Source: Myotis daubentonii | Taxonomy: Eukaryota > Chordata > Mammalia > Chiroptera > Vespertilionidae | NCBI RefSeq assembly: GCF_963259705.1 | Contig: NC_081861.1 | Coordinates: 108,716,102 to 108,780,101 of the forward strand | DNA length: 64,000 nt | Direction: 5' to 3' | Shown: positions 35,641 to 47,698 of the stretch, piece after piece | Layout of the letters: every line of letters begins with the position of its first letter | How positions within the stretch are numbered: the first letter of the stretch is position 1 | The notes under the pieces: generated by a model | Seen by the model: the letters and a program-made list of their open reading frames with translations, nothing else | What the model was told of the DNA's origin: nothing | Databases searched by the model: none | Translations under genes and position numbers: made by a program

Positions 35641-36129
35641 ACAGGCTCACTGCATCAGCTGAATGTCAGTGCGTAGGACCGAATTAGCAACCGGCAACAC
35701 TGATGCGATCTTGGACGCTGGTTCCTCTGTGCGCCGGGAATGGGAGAATTGAACGCCAAGCGCTCTAGATGGGCTGAACTGATTACTTCTGAAGTCACTG
35801 GAATCTTTCTCCTGGAAGCTGGGTGAAACCATCTCTTAAATTCCCGCGTTTGAGAATTAAGTGTAAATGGAGCTGAAGCTCCCATTTCCCTTTCCGCAAT
35901 TGAACCAGGGTGCAGGGTGGTGCGAGGTGGTTGGGAGGCACGTTCTAAAGTGCTGCTTTGTGTTCCCACGTCAAGACACTAGTGGGGCGCGGAGGGGAAG
36001 GGTTGGTAGCCTAGGCCACTTTGCGAGTTCTATGTGAAAACTGTATTCTCTGGTCAGACTGCTGGGCAAGAAGCAGAGGCACCACACCGCCCCCTTCTAA
36101 GGTTGCATCCCCATTCCCCACCAACCCTC

Positions 36130-36500
36130 AAGGGCCTCAGGTAGCTAGGAGGCCGACCCGGGAGTCTCCACCTCCTCGAGGGCAACAGCCACTCGGCTCG
36201 CTCGGAAGCCGAGGGGCTGCAGCACATTGGCTGGGGGACGCTGCCAGTCTTGGGAGGGGGTGTGGCAGGGGTGGGGTCTCGTGCCGCTGTGGGTAGGGGT
36301 TGTTCACTGCCGGCTGGGTGGTGGGTGAGTTTGAGCGTGAGCGTGAGCCCTGCTACTGTAGACTTGCGAACAGTTCTGAGCGAGCTATAGCGCGCCCGAG
36401 AGAGAACGAGAGTGAAAGAGCGAGTGCGAGGGGACTGACCTAGAGGAGAGAGGGCGAGAAAACGAGGGCCTGAGGACCTACAGTTTGAGGCTGAATGACC
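36130..36500 (+). promoter_or_regulatory. DACH2: DACH2 CpG-rich promoter and 5' UTR
   Basis: CpG density rises sharply here against an AT-rich background (GAGCGAGCTATAGCGCGCCCGAG near 36379), while GT-rich KLF/SP-like boxes (GGGAGGGGGTGTGGCAGG) lie near 36250. No TATA box is positioned sensibly, as is usual for CpG-island promoters. The CpG-rich zone continues into the first exon. The transcription start is not visible; I infer about 36300-36400. Confidence 0.65.
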
Positions 36501-37000
36501 ATGGCTGTCTCCGCACCTCCAGTGATCTCTGCAACTTCCAGTGGCGCTGGCGTCCCGGGGGGCCTTTTTCGGGCTGAGCCAATGTATTCGACTCCTGGAG
36601 AGCCTCCTCGTCTCACCCCCAATATGATCAACAGTTTTGTGGCCAATAACCACAGTGGCAGCGCTGGGGGTGGCGGAGTCTGTAGCGCCAGTGGAGGCAG
36701 CGGCAACACCGAGTGCAGGATGGTCGATATGCATGGGGTGAAGGTGGCTTCGTTCCTGATGGACGGCCAGGAACTGATCTGCCTCCCGCAAGTCTTTGAT
36801 CTCTTCCTGAAGCACCTGGTGGGAGGGTTGCATACAGTGTACACCAAGCTGAAGAGACTGGACATATCTCCCGTGGTGTGTACTGTGGAACAGGTCCGGA
36901 TCCTCCGTGGGCTGGGAGCCATCCAGCCCGGGGTGAACCGCTGTAAACTCATCACCAGGAAAGACTTCGAAACTTTATTCACTGATTGCACCAATGCCAG
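36501..37000 (+). CDS. DACH2: DACH2 first coding exon (dachshund family transcription co-regulator 2)
   Basis: DACH2 is a nuclear transcription co-regulator of the SKI/SNO/DAC family that acts with SIX and EYA proteins in muscle, limb and gonad development. The exon encodes 166 complete codons and two bases of the next. A Ser/Gly-rich N-terminus (residues 1-70, with a GSAGGGG run) leads into the Dachbox-N/SKI-DAC DNA-binding fold (about 75-167), with the diagnostic GQELICLPQVFDLFLKHLVG stretch. The short N-terminus favours DACH2 over DACH1, which has long Ser/Gly tracts. The start at 36501 has a strong Kozak context (ACCATGG). An in-frame ATG two codons earlier (36495) is weaker. The exon ends GCCAG|GTGAG, intron phase 2. 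The C-terminal Dachbox is outside the window. Confidence 0.95.
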
Positions 37001-37006
37001 GTGAGA
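37001..37006 (+). other. DACH2: DACH2 exon 1 splice donor
   Basis: CAG|GTGAGA is a near-consensus 5' splice site directly after the last codon homologous to DACH family exon 1. All downstream sequence to the window end is read as intron 1. Confidence 0.9.
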
Positions 37007-37586
37007 TTCTTGTTTCTCTGCTCGCTCTTCCCCTTTTGCCCTCTTCTGCATGTCTGATCACCCTCATCGGACTTAGTAGAGAGTGAGTCTTAACTAGCTT
37101 TCCTCTACTTTCTACGCTGTAAGTCTTTGGGAAAAGAGGACTAGAAGGACTTTAATTAATTGTCCGTTCCTTCTCGTCTGTGCTCAGTGGTAGGGCTTCG
37201 GTCTAAGAAAGTCCCGCACAAACTTTAGTTTGCGATTCTCTACTGAAACTTTTCAGCCTTCCACCCATATCTTGCATGGCTTTTTGGCTGCTTGTGGCTA
37301 TTTGTTAATTCCTCTATTTGGTTTTCTTTCCTGCTCTTTTGTGGCCAGACGGGTCAGAGAAGTTTTATCCTGAACAGGGGCACAATGGGCTTTCTGGGAT
37401 AGAAGGCTGGCTGAGCTGTACACTGGGCTTCTAAGCTGGCAATCCAAAACACAGCATTTGGGGGATGTAGAGGGTCAGAAGTCTAGAATCCATCCCAGAG
37501 GGTGATTCGTTTCCCATCCTGTGTGTTTGCTGTGAGAGTGCCTAGGGTGTGTGTTGGTGGTGGTGGTGGTGTGTGTGTGTGTGTGG

Positions 37587-37644
<58 letters not shown>

Positions 37645-40600
37645 CTCATGCCAACTAAGCAGAGCTCCCTGTACAGGATGCAAGAAAGTCTATGGATCCT
37701 ATTTAAAACAAAACAAAACAAACACGACAGATTTCACTTTCCTGGGATTGTCCCTTTTGGGTCATCTGTAAAGGGCAATGTGGTCATAAAAAGCTGGGGC
37801 TGGGACCCAGTTTGGGGGGTGGGGTAGAAGTTGGCAGGTTTTCTAGAGAGGATGCTTTTAGCTCTTCCCCCCTGGCAAACAGCTGGGAGGATCCCATTTC
37901 CCCAAAGAGAGGATTCCTTAAATTATGCTGGCCAGCTTCTCCGGTTGTAAGTGTACCTCCTTCACTTCACAGCTTAGAAGTACATTATAGAACAAATGTC
38001 TATTTGTGTATGTGCATAAAACAAACTGTATTCACTATTTCTGAGTTAAAAAAGAAAAGTAAACTATATTCAAGGTTATTTGACCATTTAAAGATTTGGT
38101 TGTTTTAGTGTTTATTCCATCTGTAGTTTACTAATATCTGTTAGGAAAGTACATATTTGGCAGATGTGATTAGCATACAAACCAAGAAATCATCATCACC
38201 AGGTTAAAGGGAGCAAAGCAATTTGTTGTAAAGCAGCACTACTGTTGATCATTTTGCAGAAAACTTCTGCAGAGGTAGACTTTCTCACAACACAACTTTA
38301 AATCATAAGATCTCTGGGTTTATGAACTAAAACTAATTCAGTTGTCACATCTGTCGTAAAATCCAAATTGCTATGTATAGTTGAAGCACACTGACACCTT
38401 GCAGACAAACTGTTGCTGACTTCTCCAATAAGATAATGCTACAGAACTTACAAAGGAACCTTTTCTTTTTCTTTTTCCTTTGAGCACTGTTCTCCCGTGT
38501 TCTGGCAATTAAATGGAAACCTGTTCATGTGAGAACTCCTTCCTGATTCATATCTGGGGTTTTCAAACCTGGTTTATTATATTGGATTTTCTTAAGGAAG
38601 ATAGGGGGCCTAAAAACACAAAGGATAACTGCTCCCTCAATAAAATAAGTAATTATAGGTTATAAGAGTAGAAAGGACATTTTATTTTGGTCACAAAGCA
38701 TTTTACCAATACACAAATTCAGAGGGTTACCAAGGACTTCACATGAGTGCCTTCTAATTCCTTTGTTGCCATTTGAAAAAGATTGGCATTTAAACAATTG
38801 CAGATATGAAAAACCATCTTCTAGCTTTCTCTCTCCCCATCTCTCTTTACTCCTCTCCCTCTTCTCCTCTGTTCCCCTTCTCTCTCTTACAAACACTCAT
38901 ATCTAAAGTGGAACATGCATTACACATAGGAAATTCTTCTTTCCTTAATAACTAATTTTTACATCCTTGAGCAAAATCTATTATTTTCATTTAAAAAACA
39001 AATATATTAGTATTTTAATGTGATTTGATGCTTTCTCCTGTAAATAGAAACTTTTCTTTAATTAATTTTTATTAGAGCTACTTAGAAGGGAAAAGTGATA
39101 AATTACTCTGCATCCAGTGGCAGGTGTTCATATACTATTTTGGGGCCTTGTTATATGATGTGTTTTTAAGTTATTATTTTAATTCAGTTAAGTTTTATTT
39201 ACTCCTTATCACAGCATCTACAATCTAACTTTTTTTGGCTTATATTGTTTTTGTGTATATGCATAAAGGTGACGAGAAATGTTAAAAATGTAAGAAGAAA
39301 TACATCTGAGTTATGCTTCATGTGCCTCTTATTGAATTTTTTCTTTATGGGTATTTTATTTATTACATGCATTTTATATAATTGTGTTATAAGTGTTATA
39401 ATATTTAATTGTAAAAAATTATGGAATTTAGTCCATGAATGAAGATGAGGAAAACTAGAAACACAGCTATATTGCAATTTCTAGATAAATTTTTAAAAAA
39501 CTCACACTTTCTGGAAAAATATAATTAATAGTAAAGTAACATTACCAAATTTTATTGATGCAAATGCTCTCATAACCATGTTGTTAAAAACTACAAAATA
39601 TGATAGTGTTTATAATGGATGCTTTATGACTTTAAGTAACATTATTTACAGAAATGCGTACCTTAAACCATTCCCAACATCTGAGTGATTTAATGAAACT
39701 GTGAAATTAGTATTTAGGTCAACATAATTTCTAAGACTTTTCTATTCAACAAAAAGAAAAGAAAGGTGAGGGATGGGATATAAACAAATATAGCCCAAGG
39801 AAAATAAAATAAGGTAGATGAGACATGAAGCCAGTAAGAGAAGACGGATGTAGGATGTAGCAGAATGATGCCAAGACAGTGAGTGAAAGATGTATCAGAA
39901 GAGCTTATAGAGATGCCCAAAACAGATGAGTGACTTGATGTACCAATGGAGAATTGGCTAAAGAGGATTGTCATTCAGGACTCATAATTTCTTAGCATTT
40001 CTAGGTAAAAAGTGGGGAACGTGCAAGGAAAAAGTATGTATATATTCAGTGAGTGGAAAGTCTTACGTACTATTCTTACTTGAAAAAAGATATCCATCTT
40101 CATCTCCTGATAGATACATTTCCATAATGTATTTGAAGGTCTATTTGTAATGGTGTCATTTGTAATTTTATTTTCATACATAATAAACATTACTTCCCCT
40201 CTCCGTCAGATAACTGGGGAAGAGTATAAGTCCTGACTTTTAGGATATTTTAATTTGAAAAGCTTCATACACTATTCCAAAAACACATAAAAATGGACTG
40301 TTTCCAATTTGATAATTTTCAAAGACTTTAACATATTGGCATTAAGTGGCATTTTTATTTGGCTCAGAGCACATTTCATTAATGTCTATTGAAGAAAAGT
40401 GAGTAAGTAAAATACATACATGGTTGGTTTTTTTGACAGTACTAAAAGTCACAAGAACTCTATCAGTGTCTTATAGTAACTATTTTATTTGATAATTATC
40501 AAGATATTCAAAGATGTCTTTCCAGAAAGAAGTTGGAAAATAATACTCTCCTCAGGCACTAGAGAATAGTAAGACTAAAACTCTTTGACTATTCATTGGT

Positions 40601-41030
40601 TTATTAAATGAGACAAGTTTTAGATCATTTCAATTCCAAAGGGCTATACAATATTTTTCCTTGATGCTCTTTTTAGAAACTAATTGCAGAGAAATTATTT
40701 TGAGGATTATTAAGAAAATGATGATAAAAAGACCCAAAACAAATGGGAAAAGATGTTATCTTGTCTTGGATCTTTGTTTTTGCAGATAAAGAGCTGTGAT
40801 CATTTTTTTATTTCTTGTATAAGAGAAGTTGGAGTTTTTCATATGAGAGAGAGAGGGGGCAAATTCAGAAAGCAAATTCTAAAATCTCACTCTTAAATAG
40901 TGGATTGTCCTTACTAAATTCTTCAAAGTTTAATGTAGTAGTAAAATATTAAATTAAAAATTGTTATTCAGTGCAAAATCAGCCCACACATTTTAGTGTT
41001 ATCTCTTTTAATCTTTTTATCTCATTGTCA
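37007..41030 (+). other. DACH2 intron 1, proximal low-repeat part
   Basis: Apart from the GT/GA microsatellite at 37548-37642 and a pyrimidine-rich patch at 38820-38890, no transposon or exon is recognised. The scarcity of repeats next to a developmental promoter is typical. Confidence 0.55.
37548..37642 (+). repeat. (GGT)n(GT)n(GA)n compound microsatellite
   Basis: TGG units pass into GT units and then about 27 GA units, 550 bp inside the intron. Confidence 0.95.
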
Positions 41031-41085
41031 TTAGGGGGAGGGGAAAATCTGTAATACTTTCAACAATAAAGATAAATTAAAAAAT
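41030..41085 (+). mobile_element. L1 3' terminal scrap
   Basis: GGGGGAGGGGAAAATCTGTAATACTTTCAACAATAAAGATAAA is the last part of an L1 3' UTR, a severely 5'-truncated insertion. Confidence 0.75.
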
Positions 41086-41099
41086 AAAAATGTCTAAAA

Positions 41100-44000
41100 G
41101 TAAAAAAAAAGTACCATTGTTAGATTTCATGATCGGCATTTAATTTCATTTGAGGAACAACTGATTAAATGTTACTTGGTCATTTACATATAGTTAAATG
41201 GATGCTTGAAGTAACAAGAATGTATGATTAAGAAAACATTTTAACTCATTTGGAGACATGATTCCACATATATTCAAATGAATAAAATTCAGTTTTTTAA
41301 ATTAAAGTTTTAAGTGGTTTAATTGTAGTTTATTGTTATTTTGACTGTGTTAACGGAACATAAATGGGCTTCCACGATAGAAAAACTTTATGTGAATTAT
41401 CAAGACTTTTACAACAATTTAAAACTACTTTCAAATACTAGAAATACAATTATTGTAAGCACTCAATGAGTTTGGCTTTGCATTCACACTTGATAAATAT
41501 ATTTCACAATCCACACAGAATAACATAATTTACTTTGAAAATTGTTTTTATTCATAGTGAAGTTAAGCAAAATCAAAATTTAAAGAACTTACATCACTTA
41601 TCTTGGCTAATATTTTGTATGACTTATATTTTTATTTTCAGAAATGATAAAAAGATCTCAAAAATTAATCTAGGATATAAATACAGACTTTTTATTTCAT
41701 AGAGTAATGAGGGGTAGTGATATTGTCTACTAAAAGCAGTCACATAGTCAACAATGTTGTGTCTTTTATTAGAAGGGTTATGTCAGGATTATAATTAAAA
41801 CAATTTAGTCATATACCAGTGCATAGAACTTCCACATGTACATCTATTTTAAATGTACACTTCTGAATAATCAACATTTTTGTATTTATCTAAATATTTT
41901 ATCTGGATTTTATATTTGTCCTAATGCTCATTTATTAGGTGGTGGATATTACATTAAAGAAATGATGCATGACATGATGGAGAATATCCTTGGATATTTA
42001 TGTATGATATTACCCTCCATGTATGCCAATAAAAAATTAGGAAGTGATAGTCTTCAGACATTAATGTTTTATATGGTTTCACACAGGAAATCCCTAATAC
42101 CTGCAGAAAACATCAAGTCTGAATTATTTGATGCTTGCCTAATCCCTAGATGTTTTAAAAGTGCTTCTAACAGGCAAATATAATTGTGAGAAACCCTAAT
42201 CATAATATATTATATTTCAGTTGGCAATCTAGATCTCCAGTGGCACTTTATGTGGTGCATTTAAAGATACAAGTGATGTAGGTTTATCCACTCTATATAT
42301 TTCAAATATGTATAAAAACTGTCCTAATTGACCCAAATTGTAAATACTCTGTTTTCAAAGAAAGGACATCAAACCTTTCCCCAAAAGAAAAACAATTCAG
42401 CATTAATGATATTCTTGTTGCATATTCAAAAGGTCTTTGGTAGCATTTTTCCCTTCTTTTCTTCCCTTTCACCATCTCAACCTGCAAAACTCTTCACTGT
42501 CACTTCAGATCACACAATTCTAAAAAGATAAAACAACATTTAAACACATTTGCTTTGGAAGGGAAATTGAGCATTTGCACCCAATAAGCCTGATTGTGGA
42601 ACTGCATGCAAATTGTGTTTTGATTTATCTCTTTTACACTTTTTTCCATTTGAATTGATCTTGCATTAATTTCACCAAGCGGCTCTGTGAGGCTGCAGAT
42701 GTTGCCCTGTGTTTAATAAATCAATGAGACAGATCTGAATGAATCACTTCAGATGGATTCTCTGCTCGGTTTGATGTCTAGATGTTATTCTTAGCTTGTT
42801 ATCATGACAGATGCATTAATGTTCCCATACACTGCCAGCAATGTCAAAGAGATTGAAGCTTTTAAAGTGGCGGCATCCCTTTTTCCATTTTCTGCTAGAA
42901 CAAGAAATCAGAGAAAAATATCAAACCCATCATAAGTTTATTCATGGGCAAGACTCTTAATTTTCATGCTATATTAACTATTCTAAAATGGTGAAAATCA
43001 ATATAGCAAAACCTAAATATAGTGTAGTGCTTCACAGTGTCTACACATTAATATTTAATCATAGTAGTAAAAAAATGAGAATAAGTAATATATGATTGGG
43101 ACACATTGAAAGTATCACTATAAATAGAGTAATGCTGCATCCAAATTGATTATAGAAGGGTGTTAGTTTTTAAATCCTTACTAATAAACTTCTTGTTGGC
43201 TTAATGCAGCTGCAATATACTCTTACTAAGGGATTTAGAACTCCTAAGGATTTAATATTTCTTTTTAGCAGGTAAGGGACAGCCTGTCCATTGTGTAGTC
43301 ATCATTTCCTCACTTTATAATGCTGAAAATCTTGGAAAAGTTTATTTTATTTTAGTATATTTCAGTTGTTTATATTTTGGGTAATTATTGGTGAATCAAA
43401 AATAATTTAGTAACAATGAATGCTGCTTTTATAGTTAAATTTCTTAGACTATAGAAAAACATATACACACCAGAAGGAACTTTGTGATAACTAGTGAAAT
43501 CAATTAACTACCTGCATAAGTACCATACTTCATTTCACCCTTGATTTCAGTATGTTGGTTTTAGAGCCGAAAAGATTCTGTCAATTGTGAAATATTTTGA
43601 ATTTAATGTTGTAGGTATTATATTTTTTTAGTTAAACTCTGATATTAGAAAATACAAATTTTAAAAAGGAGATTCAATTTTTCTCTTGTTCAACTTTCTG
43701 AGGGATATATTTTTTTTAAAAGTATCAGTTTTTAGAGGTAGGCCTTTACAGTATTTTTTCATCATGATTTTATTGTTACCTTTATTGGAATAGGAAAACA
43801 GGAAACACTGTTAACGGATACTGTTGAGGTCTCAAATTCTTCAGGAAATTTTTAATCTCTAGTGTTAGGCTAATCTTGGAAGCTTAGGGTACATGCTATG
43901 ATCTACAGTATAGTTTAAAGGGAAGTTTATAGTGAAGTTCAATAAAGTTATGGAGGAGTAAAATTTTTTTTTCACATTTTGCTTAAAATATGGGCTATCT

Positions 44001-45985
44001 TGCCACAGCCTTCTTTACAGCTAAATTTATACATTACAATTGGTGAAATTATTATACTGAGAATGTGAATATAAAGTGTAATCCACATTTTTATGCAAAA
44101 TTGAATTTAATATACCTAAAGAACAAATCAATATATTTATCACTACCTAAAATGATATCATTAAAAGAGAACCAAATTTGTTACATAAATCAAAACCTCA
44201 GACTGTAGTAATAATTTATAAGGATAAATTTTTAACTTCTAATATTCTAATTTATATTCCAATATTATGACTAAGCAGATTTAATAAAACAAGCCTACTA
44301 CCATAAAATGATACTCAGTTATTTAGATTGATACTACTAGATATCAGCATTAACCCTGGTGACAGTCAACTTTTGATTATCATTCAAACAGTAAATGCAT
44401 ATTTATCCAAAATGTGTTGGTTAGGAAAGGGTTTTCCTCCCTTTATCTATAGCCTGTGAATAGAAACACAAATACTTAAGTTTAATTATTTACTATTTTC
44501 CTGGATAATATCAAGACCCATCCAACTGCACCATAAATTTGCATGAATTATTATCCCCACCCATTTAAAGGACTAACTTAGGTTTTGATTGTAATTAACT
44601 TTGAAAAGTAAAATTAACTTTCATCTCGGACCCCTGAGGTTGAAACTACTCAAATGTATGTACTATTTTGATCCATTACAATTATTTAGTTTATTAGAAC
44701 AAATTGTGGTGAAAACTTTGTAATTACACTACTGGAAAAATATATAGTACAGGAAAGTTTAAAAAATAATGAACCACGGTATTTTTATTGCTATATAACC
44801 TTTTCATTTTTAAACAAGTTGACTCTTTAATCATGTGTAATGTAGTGTGTATATTAAGGTATAAAACATTCAATCGCAAGTGTGTCCAATAATCTTGTCA
44901 GGTTGCTGGCAAGTGCTAGCTGGTAACAGCATTTAGGCTACATTTAGCCTATCTTCTATTTATGTGATGGGTTAAAAAGAAAAAAGTAATATTGATCTGT
45001 CTCCGGATTAAAGTTTGAAATGGGCAACAGCCTGAACACAAAAGGTTTTTTTTTTATGATTTCTCAGCTTGCCATTGATCTCCTAGTTTTATTGCATTCA
45101 TTATTTATTAAAAGAATTTGCAAGCTAAACATAACGTTAAGCTAGTTTGCACACAGGGACCGCACTTAGGAAATTGAATGGAAATTGCATTAGAGATGAA
45201 CATCTGTGCTATTTTTCCACTCATGTGTTTATGGGTTTGTATAAAAGGTGTATTGGATTAACAGTTATAACGATTATAGCTTACAGCAATATGTTAGATT
45301 CTGAGCTTTCAGTTATTTGGAAGAAGTCTGTCTCTCATTTGTGTCTCTAAAAAGTATTATAATATCATCACAAGCAATATTTATATAAAATAATTTTACC
45401 ATTATATTTTTAATTCATTATCTCCATTATGTATCACATGTGAGATACCATGCTGTATTGAAGTAAAACATTAACAAAAACATAGTTATATAAGATCATA
45501 CTGTCTCTAATGGCTTTGGTACTAAGGTACATAGGTGCAATTTACTCAGTACCTATTTTAAGAATGTTAAGTTTAATGCCATATTAAGGTACACCAAATT
45601 CACAGAAATGATATGAAAACTTTAATATGACCATAAAAAGTTATTAGATATGTATGTTAGGCCTTGATCCTTCTGAAAAGATAATGAACATACAGACACT
45701 AAAGATTTGCTCTAATAATACTATAGGCAGTAGGTTGGGAAGCTGTATGATATGGTTCTGCTCTTGAATTCAATCCAAAAAAGTTTAATTACAAAGACTC
45801 AAAAGGACCTCACCAAAAACAGTTCTTACAAAGGATGTAAGTTATACCCCCATGAGTGTCTTCTTTGCAGTATTGTCTTTAATCTGTATATATTTGGAGA
45901 ACTCAACTGATTCACTTAGTTATTGAAATTTACATAAAATAAAAACCTCTTTACAATAATTTTTATCTCATGATTAGATTTGTTG
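41100..45985 (+). other. DACH2 intron 1, long low-repeat stretch
   Basis: Nearly 5 kb without recognised transposons or exons. It contains the candidate regulatory block at 42545-42915. Open frames such as 41836-42183 show no recognisable domain and no flanking splice context. Confidence 0.55.
42545..42915. promoter_or_regulatory. Candidate conserved developmental enhancer
   Basis: A compact block of higher complexity than its surroundings, holding an ATGCAAAT octamer (42606-42613), TGACAG (MEIS-type, about 42806), CATTAATG (about 42815) and several TTAATT/TAAT cores, with no repeat ancestry. It lies 5.5 kb into the intron of a developmental regulator. Inference only. Confidence 0.35.
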
Positions 45986-45986
45986 A

Positions 45987-45988
<2 letters not shown>

Positions 45989-46032
<44 letters not shown>
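45989..46032 (+). repeat. (GT)n microsatellite
   Basis: About 21 GT units. Confidence 0.97.
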
Positions 46033-46035
<3 letters not shown>

Positions 46036-46302
46036 TAGAGTGTGTACTATGTGATGCCAGGTGTTGTGAATAGAGATTACATTCTAGAACCATGCTGACT
46101 TTAGCTTATTGTATATAAACCATATATCTCCCCTATAATATTTGTTAAATTGTGAAATCTTTGAGATCACAATTTTTGGCATATTCATTTTTGAATAAAC
46201 TTTACATTTCCTTTCTCATATCTGCTTCATGTGTTATATCAGTAAATACCGGATTTTTTTGTGTGTGTCTTTAGAATTATACCAGAAAAGTTCAACTAAA
46301 AA

Positions 46303-46531
46303 AGGTCAGAGGCCGTGTGGCTCAATTGGTTGGGTGTCATCTTGTGCACCGAAAGGTTGCCAGTTCAGTTCCTGGTTGCAAGCTCCATCACAGGTTGCAA
46401 GGTTGCAAGCTCCATCACCTGTAGGGGGCATGCAAGCAGCAGCTAATCAATGTTTGGCTCTCATATTGATGTTTCTCTCTCCCTCTCCATTCCTCCCTCT
46501 CTCAAAATCAGTAAAAAAAATCTTTTAAAAA
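46303..46531 (+). mobile_element. tRNA-derived SINE with internal duplication
   Basis: The head GTGTGGCTCAATTGGTTGGG and body AATCAATGTTTGGCTCTCATATTGATG mark a VES-related SINE. GGTTGCAAGCTCCATCAC occurs twice (about 46374 and 46403), an unusual tandem duplication in the linker. Confidence 0.85.
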
Positions 46532-47250
46532 GTTAGTTATTGAGATATAAAGTATTTTAGTTTTATAAATGTAGGGAATTACTCATGTCATAAATAAAAT
46601 ACACATTAAGAAGATATTGGTAAGTAAAACAGGTATTTCCACTTCAGGATAGCGGTAGTTAATTGATTTCAATATCTTTTCTGTGACATATATTTGTTGC
46701 AAGGGATATGAGTCCTCAAAAATTTATAAAATTAGTCATTCTATAATACATAGTAAAATGTGCAACTATGGATTTAAAAAGTGTGTTTTTTTTCCATGAA
46801 AATGTTGCTTTCATTCGTGTTAGAGTTTTAAATAGGTCCTCAAGCTTAGAGTTTGATTTGCTTTGCGTGTAGTCCTATATAATATTGTATGGCAAAAATT
46901 AAAACAGACGTGAGGAAGAATTGCTTGTTTTTATTTGTTCAGAATACATTGACCCTTACATGTATTATATTTAAACCTTAAATAACTTTGGAAAACAAGA
47001 TTCTTTGCAGACATGTATAATTAAATGGTTAATGTTAATGTTAAGCTTGCTGCTTTGAAAATAGCCTGTAATCTGTTAAACTTCTAAATTTATTTTGTGA
47101 AAAGATTTATGGGTACCCTCTAGGTATTTATTTGACGAAGAAAAAAGAGAACTTTATTCATAGAAAAAAATTACTGAATAGTACACTTCATACATAGCAC
47201 ATAAGTTTCAGGTCTCATTTTATGATCCAAGTAGGATATTCAGCTTGAAT
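46532..47250 (+). other. Intron 1, nothing recognised
   Basis: AT-rich sequence with no gene or classified repeat. Confidence 0.5.
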
Positions 47251-47252
47251 AC

Positions 47253-47285
47253 TACACACACACTCACACACACACACACACACAC
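47253..47285 (+). repeat. (CA)n microsatellite
   Basis: About 15 CA units with one CT interruption. Confidence 0.93.
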
Positions 47286-47310
47286 GTATCTGTCACTTCA
47301 TTTCAACAAA

Positions 47311-47698
47311 TCTATCTATATCTATATCTATATCTATATCTATATCTATCTATCTAATCATCTATATCTATATCTATATCAGCCTAAGTGACTGAATGAC
47401 TGGTTGACTGGTTGCTATGATGCACACTGACCACAGGGGGCAGACGCTCAATGCAGGAACTGCTCCTGGTAGTCAGTGTGCTCCCACAGCCAACCTCCTG
47501 CGGTCCCTGCCCCCGGCTGGCCGAACCTCCCATGGTCTTTCCCCCCGGCTGGTCCCATTGGCCCCGATTGGGGTGGCCAGCCAACCTCCTGCAGCTCCGG
47601 CCCCTGGCTGGCCAACCTCCCGTGGCTCTGATGTCCCCTGATCACTGGTCAGGCCGAGGGACCCCACTTGTGCATGAATTCATGCACCTGGCCTCTAG
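47311..47698 (+). mobile_element. Helitron with a microsatellite-expanded 5' end
   Basis: The 3' end is a GTGCATGAATTCATGCAC hairpin followed by CTGGCCTCTAG ending at 47698. The 5' terminal TCTATAT motif has become about 70 bp of TCTATA repeats (47311-47380) before the family sequence AGCCTAAGTGACTGAATGAC resumes. GACCACAGGGGGCAGACGCTC identifies the subfamily. The next Helitron begins at the very next base. Confidence 0.85.

Noticed and set aside
36054..36833. Long minus-strand open frames (259 and 203 codons) over the DACH2 first exon
   Set aside because: They run opposite a well-supported coding exon in GC-rich sequence where stops are rare. No domain or splice support is visible.
37502..37827. 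Arg/Glu-repeat open frames near the DACH2 exon
   Set aside because: They arise from the GA microsatellite in intron 1.
41836..42183. 115-codon frame as a possible DACH2 exon or small gene
   Set aside because: No similarity to DACH family exon 2, which begins with a basic region, and no acceptor/donor context. AT-rich chance frame.
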